Positions 1 to 10,206 are shown, counted from the first letter of the stretch. The stretch: DNA of 64,000 bases from Halanaerobiales bacterium (GCA_023128035.1 JAGMES010000004.1:1-64000); one strand, 5' to 3'. Program-made: numbers and translations. The notes: generated by a model not told the origin, from the letters alone.

Positions 1-32
1 GAGAGACTATTAAACTATAAGGAGGAGATGAT

Positions 33-470
33 ATGCTTAAAATAGGTACACCCGTACCAGATTTTACTGCGATAAGTACGAGAGGAATGGTTTGTTTGAA
101 GGATTACATTAGAAGTCAAAATGTTATTGTCTATTTTTCTCCAAAAGAATTTTCTACCCAATCGATTGCCTACTTAAGGGAAGTGCAAAATTTTTTAGAA
201 GAATTTAAGCGGATGGATACTGTTGTTTTAGGGGTAAATCAAGAACAAATCGAAAATCTTAGGAAGTTAGCGGAAAGGGAATGTTATAATTTTCCACTTG
301 TATCTGACCCAGAATTTAGGTTTGGAAAAATATTTGATGTTAATTTAGCTGAAACTGAAGAGAATATTCCGACTATGTTTCTCATAGATATGGATGGTGT
401 AGTTTATTATGCAAAAGAGGGGAACATAGATATAAAGTATTTGCTGCGTAAGATTGAACAGGCTTCGTAA
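33..470 (+). CDS. AhpC/TSA-type peroxiredoxin-fold protein lacking the peroxidatic Cys
   Basis: This 145-aa protein has the length and layout of a short (BCP-type) peroxiredoxin. It opens with a GTPVPDF segment and has a beta-strand followed by YFSPKEFSTQS. In BCP enzymes this position reads as FYPKDxTPGC, with the peroxidatic Cys at the end. Here that residue is Ser44, and the only Cys residues (21 and 84) lie elsewhere. The later IPTMFLIDMDGVVYYA strand fits the thioredoxin fold. The protein therefore probably is not a standard peroxidase; it may be a redox-inactive or structural paralogue. The ATG follows an AAGGAGGAG site. A gene upstream is cut off by the window edge, so operon membership is unknown. 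Confidence 0.75.
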   Translation: MLKIGTPVPDFTAISTRGMVCLKDYIRSQNVIVYFSPKEFSTQSIAYLREVQNFLEEFKRMDTVVLGVNQEQIENLRKLAERECYNFPLVSDPEFRFGKIFDVNLAETEENIPTMFLIDMDGVVYYAKEGNIDIKYLLRKIEQAS

Positions 471-589
471 GAAGGAAATATTTCTTGCTATTAATAGAAG
501 GACTTTTTTCGCTACAGCACGAAATTATGATATATGTATGAATACTTGTTAGTGTCACCATATGCTATCGTGAGTCAATGGGGTGGCTG

Positions 590-613
590 GCCCTGATATT
601 ATCAGGGCTTTTT
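590..613 (+). terminator. Rho-independent terminator after the peroxiredoxin-like gene
   Basis: An 8-bp perfect stem (GCCCTGAT / ATCAGGGC) with a 3-base loop runs into TTTTT. An outer GAGTCA/TGACTC pair at 572-577 and 617-622 could extend it. The rest of the 471-788 gap shows no gene and no riboswitch I recognise. Confidence 0.8.
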
Positions 614-788
614 CAATGACTCGCATACAGAAAGGAAGTGAAAACTTGTTAGATTTAAATTAATATTATAACTATGTTATTACTTTTTAAGTTTAACGCT
701 TCAAAAATTAGAGGCAGCACTTATAGATAAGATCTTTAAGAAAGATGAGGGAGGAAATTGGTCGAAAAATTGACAGGAGGGTTGTATT

Positions 789-3700
789 GTGAACTTAAAG
801 GCAATAGTGAAAAGTAAGCAGTTTATTATTGGTTTAGTTCTTGGATTGTGTATTGCTGTGATTGCAGTAAGTTTGACAGGTTGGTTTCTTACAAGAAACA
901 AAAGTCAAATAACGACTGCTTTTGGACAGGTCAAGAAAGGAGAAGAGTCAAAGGCGCAAGGAGAGGTTTCCTTACTCAGGGTTACTCCAAGCGGTGATGT
1001 GAATTTAAGTTCTGATCTAATAATTTCTTTTTCAGCACCAATGATTGCTGAAGAAGAAGTAGGTAAGGAAGATTTAAGAGATTTGATTCAGTTTAAACCT
1101 AAAATTGATGGTAGTTATAAGTGGTTAAATCAAATGACATTGATTTTTACACCTTCAAAAAATCTGAAACCATCTACTACTTATAAAGGTACTTATAATC
1201 GTGATTATGTTCCTGAAGGAGCAAAACTAGTTGGAAAATCATTGGAGTTTAGAACAGTGGAACGCCAAAAAGTACAGTTTTTAGGATTAAATGTACTAGG
1301 TGAGATGAGTTTAAAACCAACTTTAGAATTTACCTTCTCTAATGATATGAACTATCTAATTGGTGAAATTTCTGAGGAAGAATTGATTCATTTTAAACCA
1401 TCTGTTAGTGGTCGATATTATTGGTCTTCTCCATCTAAACTTGCTCTTGTAATAGAAGAAGCATTACATTCTGAAACTACATATAGAGCAGAATTAAATA
1501 CTGACATTTTTAATCAAGATGAGTATTCTCTGACAGGAAAGACATACGATGAATTTAAAACTTCAGGGCCAAAAGAAGCAAATATCGTGCGAATGGAGCC
1601 TAAAGGTGAAGTAGATCCTAAAGAAAATTTAACTTTCACTTTCTCAAAAGATGTGGCTAATAAAAGTCAGATTGGTGTTAATTATAAAAATGAGATGATT
1701 CAAGTGGAACCTGCTATTTCAGGGAGCTACCGCTGGATCAATTCTCGCCAACTTCGCTTTTTACCAGAGGTACCTTTTCAACCTGCTAGCCATTATAAGG
1801 TAACGATCTTACCTGAGATATTAGCAGGCGATGCATTTTACTTAAATGAGCCAGAGGTTTTTGAGTTTGATACTAGTCAATTTAAAGTTGTTTCAAGTAA
1901 AATTAGCTTTTCAAATATTTCTGAGACATACAGTGAGTTAAACGCCCGGCTGAATTTTAACTATCCTGTAAAACCAGAAGAGTTGGTAAACTACTTGCGT
2001 TTATATCTCATAAAAGATGGCAAAGAATCTTTGCTTTCATATAAAATAAAGCCTTATCGAACCAGTGATAGTTTTGAGGTTTTGGTTTACAATATTAAGA
2101 GAACTGAGAATAAACGGGAAGTTAGATTAAAAATATTGTCAGGCCTTATTTGTGATAATGGCACTGAAGGTCTTCAAGAGGAATATAATACTACCGTTCA
2201 ATTATCTGCACTTGACCCAATAAAAGTTTGGAATGTTGATTCAAATGCAGATTACTCAACAGGAACTATAGAGATTGAGTTTTCGCGGGCAGTTGAGGCA
2301 GAATCTGTGGAATCTTTTATCGAGATTTCACCGGAGGTTTCTTATAGGGTAAAGGTTTTTAGAGATGTAGTCCGATTAAAGAGTGAAGATTTCAAACCTG
2401 GTGAAAGTTATAATTTAACTATTAAAGCAGGATTGCCTTCCGAAAATGCAGCACCTCTGCAACAAGATTATACTCGGAAGATATATATTCCAGATTTAAG
2501 TCCATTAATCCGTTTTAATTCAACAGGTTATTATCTTTCTAATCAAGGGAATTTGAATCTAGGGTTAGAAACAGTCAATTTAGATAAGGTTGATTTGAAA
2601 ATTTATAAGATTTATGCTAACAATCTTGTTCATTTCTTCTCAGAATATAGAGATGAACCATCTAATTATTCAATGTCTAATATTGGTAAGATGGTGAAGG
2701 AGTTTACATTAGAATTAAATAATCAGAAAAACGAAATTTTAAAAACCTCCATATCTTTGGAAGAATATTTAGGAGATCAAAGAAAAGGAATTTATCAAGT
2801 TTTTGCCAGAGACCGGGATAGCTATTGGCGAAATGCTTCAAAAGTCGTGATTGCTACTGATATTGGTATTGTAACTAAAAAGGCTAAAGATGAGATGGTT
2901 GTTTGGGTCAACTCTTTAAGTACTTTAGATCCATTATTTAGAGCAAAGGTTTCTATCTTGAGTTATAATAATCAGATTTTAGCTTCTGATGAAACTAATT
3001 TGCAGGGTGTAGTTCGATTTGAAGAAATGGACCAACTTATGGAAGAATTTTCTCCATATATTGTTTTGGTTGAGTATGATGATGATTTTTCATTCTTGAG
3101 ATTGGATGATGGAAAAATAGATATGACAGATTTTGATATCAGTGGACGATCTTTCTTGAGTGAAGGTTATGAAGCATATCTTTATGCTGATCGTGGTGTA
3201 TATCGTTCAGGTGATAAAGCAAATATCACAGCATTAATCCGTGGAACTAAAGTTTCAGTACCAGAGGAATTCCCTGTTCGTTTGCAGGTGACAGATCCAA
3301 CTGGAAAAATATTTAATGAATTTGTGAATAGTACCGCTAGTATGGGAGCAGCAGAATTTGAGATTCTTCTCCCTGATTATGCGAAGACGGGAAAATATAA
3401 CGCCAAGTTATATGTAGCGGACTCAGTAATTGGTTCTACCTCGTTTAGTGTAGAGGAATTTATGCCTGAACGAATCAAGGTAGAGGTGATGACTGATCAA
3501 TCTAGCTATAACGAAGGCGAAGAAGCAGAAATTAATGTAAAAGGTATTAATCTATTTGGTCCTCCTGCAGTAGGTAGAAAAGTAGAGTTATCCATTAAGT
3601 TAGATACTATACCTTTTAGCACTCCACAATTTGCGTCTTATTCTTTCGGAGATTCAGGGGTAAATTGGAAGGCTATAACTGAAGATTTAGGTTTGAATCA

Positions 3701-6700
3701 ATTAGATGAGAATGGGGAATATACTTACCTTTATCGTTTCCCTGATAATCTAAAACCAGGTAATATGATGAAAGCCGTCTTCTCTGCAACAGTAAGAGAG
3801 GATGGTGGCCGTGCTGTTAATGCCTATAAAGTTATTAATTTTCATCCATATGATAGTTATATCGGAATGAAACGGATGGGTGAATATTATGGTAAGGTAA
3901 ATGAAAAATATCCTATCCAATTTGTTGAAGTTGATGAAGAAGGTAATCTTGTTAATAGCTCAGAATTAGAAATCAAGATTTATCGAATCATCTGGCACTC
4001 ACTATGGTGGCATGATGAGAATGGAAACTGGCATTATGAATCAGAGGAAGAAGAAGAAGAGGTACATCGTGAGACTATAGAGCCCGGAATTGGGGAGAGA
4101 ATCTTTACTTTTACTCCTAGAGATTATGGAAAATATAAGGTTGTGATCTCTAATACTGAAAATGGTTCTAGAAGTAGCTTAAATTTCTATGCAACAGGTT
4201 GGGGTTACTCTCCGTGGGCTATGTCAAATTCAAATAAAATTGAATTAGATTTAGATCAAGAGAGTTATCGTCCTGGTGATTTGGCACAGATACAAGTTAA
4301 GGCTCCTTTCTCTGGCAAGGCTTTGGTGACAGTTGAACGAGATAAGTTGTATGATGTGCAGGTTGTTGAGTTTAAGAATAATACAGGACTTGTCGCAGTG
4401 AATGTAAGAGAAGATTGGAAACCAAATGTATATGTTTCTGTTCAATTAATCCGTTCTATTGAATCTTTAGAAGAGCATGCGCCTGTTCGGGCATTTGGTA
4501 CAATTGCTTTGCCAATTGATTGCTCTAAAAATGAGTTAGAAGTAAATATTACGGCTGAAAAAGAGATGAGACCTAATCAAAAAACAGAAGTTGAAATTCA
4601 AGTTTTAGATGCTAGTGAAGAGGCATATGTAACATTGGCTGCAGTGGATGAAGGGATTTTGCAGTTGACTAACTTTGTAACTCCAGACCCATTTAATTTC
4701 TTCTTTGGTAAGGTACGATTAGATGTAGAAAGTTATGATTTATATAATTTGTTGCTTCCAGAAGTGGAGAAAACAGAAATCTCTAGCTCTCCTGGTGGTG
4801 ATGCAGATATGTATGCTGAATCAATGCGTAAAGAAAATTTAAACCCTGTTAGTGTCAATCGTGTTAAACCAGTTAGTCTTTGGTCAGGGATTGTTAAATT
4901 AGATGAGGAAGGTAAGACTAAGATAACATTGGATTTACCTCAATTTAATGGAACTCTCCGACTGATGGCGGTAGCTTTTGATGGTTCTCGTTTCGGAAAT
5001 GAAAGAACGAAAGTAATTGTTCGCGATCCGATTGTTCTCACACCGACTTATCCGAGATTTGTAGCGGGAACTGATAAGTTCCAGATTCCAGTTGGAGTCT
5101 ATAACGGAACAGGAGAAGATGGTGAGTTTAGTGTAAAATTGAATGCTGACGGGCCAGTAGATATCTTAAACGAAACCGAGAAAAAAGTAATACTCGATGC
5201 CGGGCAGGAGAAGATGATTTATTTTGATCTTCAAGCTCAAAATGCAGTCGGAAAGGTAGTCTTTAATTTAGAGGTTAAAGGCAATGGCAAGAGTTCTAAG
5301 ATTGAGACAGAACTTGCTGTAAGACCTGCAGTACCATTGGTTCATGAGTTTTTGGCTGGAACGATTACTCAGGATGAACCAACTAAAATTAAGCTATCAA
5401 CAGAGTGGGTACCGGGGACTGAAAAGTATTCATTAATCTTATCACCATTCCCTGCAGTGAAATTTAGTGGAAGTTTGAATTATTTATTAAAGTATCCATA
5501 TGGTTGTGCTGAACAAACTACATCAAAACTTTTCCCATTACTCTATTTTGATAAATTAGCTGAGAAAGCTGAACCTGAGTTATTTGAGAATGGAAGTGTT
5601 GATTACTATATCAATGAAGGAATTCAAAAACTCCAGAGTATGCAATTAGAAGCAGGAGATTTCTCCTACTGGCCTGGAGATTACTATTCTTATCGTTGGT
5701 CATCGCTTTATGTTTCCCACTTTTTAGTGGAAGCTAGAAAGGCTGATTACGAAGTAGCAAACCATGTTTATGATAAGATGCTAGGTTATGTTCGTTCAAT
5801 AGCAAGGGAATCAGCTTATGATCAATATGAGTTACAAAATAAAGTCTATGCTTTATATATTCTGGCTTTAGCAGGTCAACCAAATGTTAGTGATATGGCT
5901 TATGTTAAGAACCATAAGTTAGATGAAATTTATCAGGATTCAAGAGCAATGTTAGCAGCAGCGTACTATTATGCTGGTGAAAGAGCTGAGGTTAAGAACT
6001 TGCTCCCATATAGTTTTATGAAATCGGATGTACCTAGAGAGACTGGCAGTAACTTTAACTCTTCAGTTCGTACTGATGCGATTATTCTATCGGTGCTTGC
6101 TGATATAGATCCAACACATCCTAGCATACCTGTTTTGGTTCAAAGACTTAGCGAAAACGCAGAAACAGGTTATTGGGGTACTACTCAGGAAAATGCTTTT
6201 GCATTTATGGCGATAGGAAAAATGTTGAATCTAAAAAGCCAGGATAAATACACTGGAAGTGTGTTATTGAATGGAGAAGAATTAGCGACGTTTGATAATG
6301 AGGAAGATTTGATTTTAAAAGATGATTATCTAGCTGATGGTGAGATCACTATAAACTTAAATGGAGTGGGTGAAAATTACTACTTTACTCAAGTTAGTGG
6401 TGTGCCATTATCAACTGAGGTAGATGAATATGATTCAGGTATTGAAGTAAAGCGTGAATATCTAGATAAGAATGGTGAACCATTGGATTTAAATGCTGTC
6501 AAGCAAGGAGAATTAGTAGTTGCCAAGATAACTGTCAACCCTATGAGAGATGAATTAAATAACATGGTTATTGTTGATATGTTACCAGCAGGCTTGGAGA
6601 TAGAAAATCCAAGATTGGGTAGCCACACTAGTATTGACTGGATCTATGATGAATATTTTCCTGTTGAGTATATGGATATTCGGGATGATCGATTATTACT

Positions 6701-6860
6701 CTTTACTAGTTTGTATTATCAAGATACCTATACATTCTACTATACTTTGAGGGCTGTGACAGTTGGAGAATTTATTCTTCCACCGATCAAAGCTGAGTGT
6801 ATGTATGAACCAGAGATTTCTAGTATCTCATCTAGTGGTAAAATTAATATTGTGAAGTGA
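789..6860 (+). CDS. Bacterial alpha-2-macroglobulin family protein with intact thioester
   Basis: This is a 2023-aa envelope protein. Residues about 10-34 form a single hydrophobic anchor with no lipobox. Several MG-type beta domains follow in the N-terminal half; the repeated FTFSKD/FSNDM strands mark them. The macroglobulin core includes AAVDEGILQLT near 1290 and the thioester motif CAEQ at Cys1573-Gln1576. In the bacterial family the thioester traps attacking proteases, and the protein stays membrane-anchored in the periplasm. E. coli YfhM is about 1650 aa, so this one is longer. The start is GTG behind GACAGGAGG. PBP1C follows 270 bp later, the classic partner, which supports a role in protecting or repairing the envelope. 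The pairing is typical of cells with an outer membrane. Confidence 0.92.
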   Translation: MNLKAIVKSKQFIIGLVLGLCIAVIAVSLTGWFLTRNKSQITTAFGQVKKGEESKAQGEVSLLRVTPSGDVNLSSDLIISFSAPMIAEEEVGKEDLRDLIQFKPKIDGSYKWLNQMTLIFTPSKNLKPSTTYKGTYNRDYVPEGAKLVGKSLEFRTVERQKVQFLGLNVLGEMSLKPTLEFTFSNDMNYLIGEISEEELIHFKPSVSGRYYWSSPSKLALVIEEALHSETTYRAELNTDIFNQDEYSLTGKTYDEFKTSGPKEANIVRMEPKGEVDPKENLTFTFSKDVANKSQIGVNYKNEMIQVEPAISGSYRWINSRQLRFLPEVPFQPASHYKVTILPEILAGDAFYLNEPEVFEFDTSQFKVVSSKISFSNISETYSELNARLNFNYPVKPEELVNYLRLYLIKDGKESLLSYKIKPYRTSDSFEVLVYNIKRTENKREVRLKILSGLICDNGTEGLQEEYNTTVQLSALDPIKVWNVDSNADYSTGTIEIEFSRAVEAESVESFIEISPEVSYRVKVFRDVVRLKSEDFKPGESYNLTIKAGLPSENAAPLQQDYTRKIYIPDLSPLIRFNSTGYYLSNQGNLNLGLETVNLDKVDLKIYKIYANNLVHFFSEYRDEPSNYSMSNIGKMVKEFTLELNNQKNEILKTSISLEEYLGDQRKGIYQVFARDRDSYWRNASKVVIATDIGIVTKKAKDEMVVWVNSLSTLDPLFRAKVSILSYNNQILASDETNLQGVVRFEEMDQLMEEFSPYIVLVEYDDDFSFLRLDDGKIDMTDFDISGRSFLSEGYEAYLYADRGVYRSGDKANITALIRGTKVSVPEEFPVRLQVTDPTGKIFNEFVNSTASMGAAEFEILLPDYAKTGKYNAKLYVADSVIGSTSFSVEEFMPERIKVEVMTDQSSYNEGEEAEINVKGINLFGPPAVGRKVELSIKLDTIPFSTPQFASYSFGDSGVNWKAITEDLGLNQLDENGEYTYLYRFPDNLKPGNMMKAVFSATVREDGGRAVNAYKVINFHPYDSYIGMKRMGEYYGKVNEKYPIQFVEVDEEGNLVNSSELEIKIYRIIWHSLWWHDENGNWHYESEEEEEEVHRETIEPGIGERIFTFTPRDYGKYKVVISNTENGSRSSLNFYATGWGYSPWAMSNSNKIELDLDQESYRPGDLAQIQVKAPFSGKALVTVERDKLYDVQVVEFKNNTGLVAVNVREDWKPNVYVSVQLIRSIESLEEHAPVRAFGTIALPIDCSKNELEVNITAEKEMRPNQKTEVEIQVLDASEEAYVTLAAVDEGILQLTNFVTPDPFNFFFGKVRLDVESYDLYNLLLPEVEKTEISSSPGGDADMYAESMRKENLNPVSVNRVKPVSLWSGIVKLDEEGKTKITLDLPQFNGTLRLMAVAFDGSRFGNERTKVIVRDPIVLTPTYPRFVAGTDKFQIPVGVYNGTGEDGEFSVKLNADGPVDILNETEKKVILDAGQEKMIYFDLQAQNAVGKVVFNLEVKGNGKSSKIETELAVRPAVPLVHEFLAGTITQDEPTKIKLSTEWVPGTEKYSLILSPFPAVKFSGSLNYLLKYPYGCAEQTTSKLFPLLYFDKLAEKAEPELFENGSVDYYINEGIQKLQSMQLEAGDFSYWPGDYYSYRWSSLYVSHFLVEARKADYEVANHVYDKMLGYVRSIARESAYDQYELQNKVYALYILALAGQPNVSDMAYVKNHKLDEIYQDSRAMLAAAYYYAGERAEVKNLLPYSFMKSDVPRETGSNFNSSVRTDAIILSVLADIDPTHPSIPVLVQRLSENAETGYWGTTQENAFAFMAIGKMLNLKSQDKYTGSVLLNGEELATFDNEEDLILKDDYLADGEITINLNGVGENYYFTQVSGVPLSTEVDEYDSGIEVKREYLDKNGEPLDLNAVKQGELVVAKITVNPMRDELNNMVIVDMLPAGLEIENPRLGSHTSIDWIYDEYFPVEYMDIRDDRLLLFTSLYYQDTYTFYYTLRAVTVGEFILPPIKAECMYEPEISSISSSGKINIVK

Positions 6861-6888
6861 ACTCGTCCAGCTAAAGCTGAACATCGGG

Positions 6889-6957
6889 GCTTCAGTAGGG
6901 GATTCTACCCCCACTGAAGATTAAAAACAATTCCCACCACTTATAGAAGTGGGGGTC
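6889..6957. repeat. Two adjacent GC-rich hairpins, possibly an IS200/IS605 end remnant
   Basis: Hairpin 1 (6890-6919) pairs CTTCAGTAGGG with CCCCACTGAAG. Hairpin 2 (6933-6955) pairs CCCACCACTT with AAGTGGGGG. The pair stands out from the AT-rich background and resembles the palindromic ends of IS200/IS605 elements, but no transposase or TnpB gene is present. It could also simply be part of the transcript end of the macroglobulin gene. Confidence 0.4.
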
Positions 6958-6980
6958 TTAACTCAAAAGATAAACTTATA

Positions 6981-7018
6981 AAAGGGATTGGGATGAATTT
7001 ATTCCAATCCCTTTTAAT
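6981..7018 (+). terminator. Rho-independent terminator after the macroglobulin gene
   Basis: A stem of about 14 bp (AAAGGGATTGGGAT paired with ATTCCAATCCCTTT, one wobble) ends in a T-rich stretch. It separates the macroglobulin and PBP1C genes, so PBP1C may have its own promoter in 7020-7110. Confidence 0.75.
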
Positions 7019-7129
7019 ATGATGTGTTGTTTTTTTATTAAGTAAATTTGACCTGATGACACAAATATTATAAACTAATATTGTGAACTAATATTTCTTT
7101 AATAACATTCTCAGAAGGGAGTTAGAGGT

Positions 7130-9448
7130 TTGAATTTTCTTAAAAAATATAAATTCTTAACGTTATCTATCGGCCTAATTATATTTCTTTTTATTATTCT
7201 GCAGATTATGATAATATCAATACCCTTACCTGCTCATAGTTTAGAAAAACCGAGTTCAACATTGGTCTTTGCTGAAAATGGAGAACTTTTACGGGCGTTT
7301 ACGTCTTCTGATGAGATGTGGCGTATTAGGACATCTCTTGATCAAATTTCTCCTGAGCTGGCCCGCTTTCTTGTTGCTTACGAAGATCGTTGGTTTTACA
7401 AACATCCTGGGATCAATCCTTTTGCTATTGTTAGGGCAACAATTCAGAATATAAAGAATGGTTATGTTGTTTCTGGGGGTTCTACGATAACTATGCAGAT
7501 AGCTAGAATGATGGAACCAAAGGAACGTAATCTGAAGAACAAAATTATTGAAACATTTCGGGCTTTACAGTTAGAACATTATTACACCAAAGATCAACTT
7601 CTTGAGATTTATTTTAATATTGCACCTTATGGTGGTAATATTGAAGGGGTAGCAGCAGCGGCATGGCTTTATTTTGGAAAAGAGCCTACTCAATTAAGTT
7701 ATGGGGAGGCAGCTCTTTTGGCAGCTTTACCTAATTCGCCAACAATGCTTCGACCAGATTTGAACCCTGAGGCTGCGCGGAGAGCTAGGGATAAAGTGCT
7801 GGCCCGAATGGTGCAATTTGCAGAACTGGATGAAAAGAGTTATCAAGAGGCCTTAAAAGAACCAGTTCCAACGGAACGAGAGAGATTGCCATTTATTGCT
7901 CCACATTTAAGTAGAATGCTTCATTCAGAGAATCAAGATCAATCTAGAATTTTTTCAACCGTGAATTTTTCCATTCAGTATTTAGCAGAAAAATTGATGG
8001 ATGATCATTTAAAAAAATTAGAAATAGATAAGATTACAAACGGAGCAGTGGTGATTATTGATAATCGAACTCATGAGGTTAAAGCTATGGTTGGTTCACG
8101 GTATTTCTTTGATGAAGTGAATTTTGGTCAGGTAAATGGAGCTATGGCTCCTCGTTCCCCAGGCTCTGCCCTTAAGCCATTTCTTTATGCTCTTGGTTTA
8201 ATGGAGGGAATAATTTCACCCAACTCTTATTTAGAAGATGTTCCCATTGACTATGCTGGATATGCTCCTGAAAATTATAATCGTCAATTTAACGGCATTG
8301 TTTCCGCTAAAGAAGCTCTAGAGCGATCATTAAATGTTCCTGCTGTTAACTTAAGTGCAAAATTAATTAAAGACGAAAGCTTGTATGATCTTCTCAAAAA
8401 AGCTGAAATGAGTACGATTCGTGATATAGATGATTATGGATTATCCTTAGTTTTAGGTGGATGTGAAGTGACTTTATTTGAGTTGACTTCTTTATATTCT
8501 TCTTTTGCAAATGGTGGCAAATTGTATAAACCTAAGTTTAATTTAAATCTAGAGGATTCACAACCGATTGAGATATTTGAACCTGGCACTTCATTTATCA
8601 TATCAGAAATTTTAGCAAATGTTCGGCGCCCTGATCTCCCTGCTGCTTGGCAGTTTACAACTTTGCCTAAAGTTTCTTGGAAGACTGGAACTTCTTATGG
8701 TCATCGTGATGCCTGGAGTATAGGTTACAATCCCCATTATACTATTGGAGTCTGGATGGGGAATTTTAATGGAGAAGGTTCATCTGCATTGGTCGGGGCC
8801 AATGCTGCAGCGCCGTTACTTTTCGATCTTTTTACTGAATTGAGCCGTGGTGAGCAAATTCAATGGTTTGAAAAACCAGAGACAGTTAAAGTTAGAAAAG
8901 TATGTGCTATCAGTGGGCAGTTACCAAATGAATATTGTGATGCCTTCGTTTCTGAATATTTTTTGGAAGATCATTCACCAATTCAACTATGTGAATTTCA
9001 TAAATCTGTTTTGATAGATGAAGAGAGTGGAAAACGATTGTCATCTGGATATACAGGGAAAGACAATGTAAAAGAAAAGATCTATATTCAATGGCCTTCA
9101 CGGGTGGCAACATGGAAGGTACAGAATGGATATCAAATTTATCAATTACCTGAGTTAATCTCAGATTATCAAAAACAGGTTGTTGGTGAGCCACCTGTGA
9201 TTCTGTCTCCTATAGAAGAAAAAATTTATTCCTTACGAGAAGGAATACCCTTAGAATATCAAAAGATTGCTTTCTCGGCATCTGTTTCAAATGAAGTTCA
9301 GAAGATATATTGGTTTGTTGATGGAAAGATGGTGGGTAGTGTAAAAGCTGCTGAGAAGTTTTTCTACTTGCCTGAAAGAGGTAAGCATAAAGTTATCTGT
9401 CAGGATGATCTGGGAAGAATGGCAGAGATAAAGTTAACGATAGAATAG
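7130..9448 (+). CDS. pbpC: Penicillin-binding protein 1C (transglycosylase/transpeptidase)
   Basis: This 772-aa bifunctional peptidoglycan synthase has an N-terminal membrane anchor (about residues 10-32). The GT51 glycosyltransferase domain carries EDRWFYKHPG with catalytic Glu85. The transpeptidase domain has the SxxK motif at Ser346-Lys349, the SxN motif at Ser400-Asn402 and KTG at Lys518. The C-terminal 90 residues form the beta domain typical of PBP1C (BiPBP_C). All catalytic residues are present. The start is TTG, nine bases after AAGGGA. PBP1C and alpha-2-macroglobulin genes are commonly adjacent, and the two proteins are thought to act together on damaged envelope. Confidence 0.95.
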   Translation: MNFLKKYKFLTLSIGLIIFLFIILQIMIISIPLPAHSLEKPSSTLVFAENGELLRAFTSSDEMWRIRTSLDQISPELARFLVAYEDRWFYKHPGINPFAIVRATIQNIKNGYVVSGGSTITMQIARMMEPKERNLKNKIIETFRALQLEHYYTKDQLLEIYFNIAPYGGNIEGVAAAAWLYFGKEPTQLSYGEAALLAALPNSPTMLRPDLNPEAARRARDKVLARMVQFAELDEKSYQEALKEPVPTERERLPFIAPHLSRMLHSENQDQSRIFSTVNFSIQYLAEKLMDDHLKKLEIDKITNGAVVIIDNRTHEVKAMVGSRYFFDEVNFGQVNGAMAPRSPGSALKPFLYALGLMEGIISPNSYLEDVPIDYAGYAPENYNRQFNGIVSAKEALERSLNVPAVNLSAKLIKDESLYDLLKKAEMSTIRDIDDYGLSLVLGGCEVTLFELTSLYSSFANGGKLYKPKFNLNLEDSQPIEIFEPGTSFIISEILANVRRPDLPAAWQFTTLPKVSWKTGTSYGHRDAWSIGYNPHYTIGVWMGNFNGEGSSALVGANAAAPLLFDLFTELSRGEQIQWFEKPETVKVRKVCAISGQLPNEYCDAFVSEYFLEDHSPIQLCEFHKSVLIDEESGKRLSSGYTGKDNVKEKIYIQWPSRVATWKVQNGYQIYQLPELISDYQKQVVGEPPVILSPIEEKIYSLREGIPLEYQKIAFSASVSNEVQKIYWFVDGKMVGSVKAAEKFFYLPERGKHKVICQDDLGRMAEIKLTIE

Positions 9449-9455
9449 AGATATA

Positions 9456-9492
9456 ATAATTCCGCTGGATTATATGATTCAGCGGAATTATT
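9456..9492. terminator. Bidirectional terminator between convergent genes
   Basis: A long AT-rich hairpin pairs AATAATTCCGCTG with CAGCGGAATTATT. It lies between the 3' ends of pbpC and the convergent HD-domain gene, with T/A runs on both sides. Confidence 0.8.
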
Positions 9493-9513
9493 TGTTTTGA
9501 GTATCATATTGTT

Positions 9514-10206
9514 TTACTCTTCTTTACTCACGGCTACTTCATTGTCCACATGTCCTAAAAGCTCTAAATTGTTGATCAACAACCGAAATCGACAACCTAG
9601 CTGGGTGGCAGCGGCTTTACTCATTTCCATTCTGGACAGATAGATTTCAAAATAATCCATTACCTGACACATAGAAGTATCGAAGTCAATATATAAAGAA
9701 ATATTTTTTTCTATCGGATCAACTTCTATTTTGGTATCTCGTATAGCTAGATTAACACGATCATGGATATCGTTGGAAGTTTTCTTGCCTACTCTCGTAC
9801 GATGGGCATCGCTTTTATCAGCAAGAATTAGCGCTGATGTAACTGGACTAACCGCAAACCCTATCTCTTCTTCATGATTTGCAATAGCAGTCGTAATTGT
9901 ACAAATTTCTTCAAGGGGTACTCCCATGCGTCTGAGTTCTGTAAATACAATTTGAGCTCCAGAGATTCCATGATGTTTCCTATTGAACATATTTCCAATA
10001 TCGTGAAGATAACCTGTAATAGCACCAAGCTCAACGGTTCGCTCATCATAACCTAATGTTTCTAAGATATATTTAGTTACATATGATACATAATTTACAT
10101 GGCGAAAACCATGTTCCGTATATCCTCTTGCTGATAAATAACCATGCGCTTCTTCGATCATTAAGTGGAAATCAGGATTATTTTTAACTTGTTCTAAAGT
10201 AAGCAT
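9514..10206 (-). CDS. HD-domain phosphohydrolase
   Basis: This 230-aa cytoplasmic protein has an HD metal-dependent phosphohydrolase domain. The metal ligands read as His36, the His68-Asp69 pair in GYLHDIGN, His78/79, the NHEE motif at His111, and Asp130 in LADKSDAHR. The last 80 residues have no motif I recognise. The substrate cannot be told from sequence; HD enzymes act on nucleotides, phosphate esters or cyclic dinucleotides, and no GYP signature is present. The ATG follows GGGAGGAA. It is convergent with pbpC and shares a bidirectional terminator with it. Confidence 0.85.
   Translation of the reverse strand: MLTLEQVKNNPDFHLMIEEAHGYLSARGYTEHGFRHVNYVSYVTKYILETLGYDERTVELGAITGYLHDIGNMFNRKHHGISGAQIVFTELRRMGVPLEEICTITTAIANHEEEIGFAVSPVTSALILADKSDAHRTRVGKKTSNDIHDRVNLAIRDTKIEVDPIEKNISLYIDFDTSMCQVMDYFEIYLSRMEMSKAAATQLGCRFRLLINNLELLGHVDNEVAVSKEE

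Noticed and set aside
471..788. Possible riboswitch before the macroglobulin gene
   Set aside because: The only structure is a simple terminator hairpin; no conserved riboswitch core was recognised.
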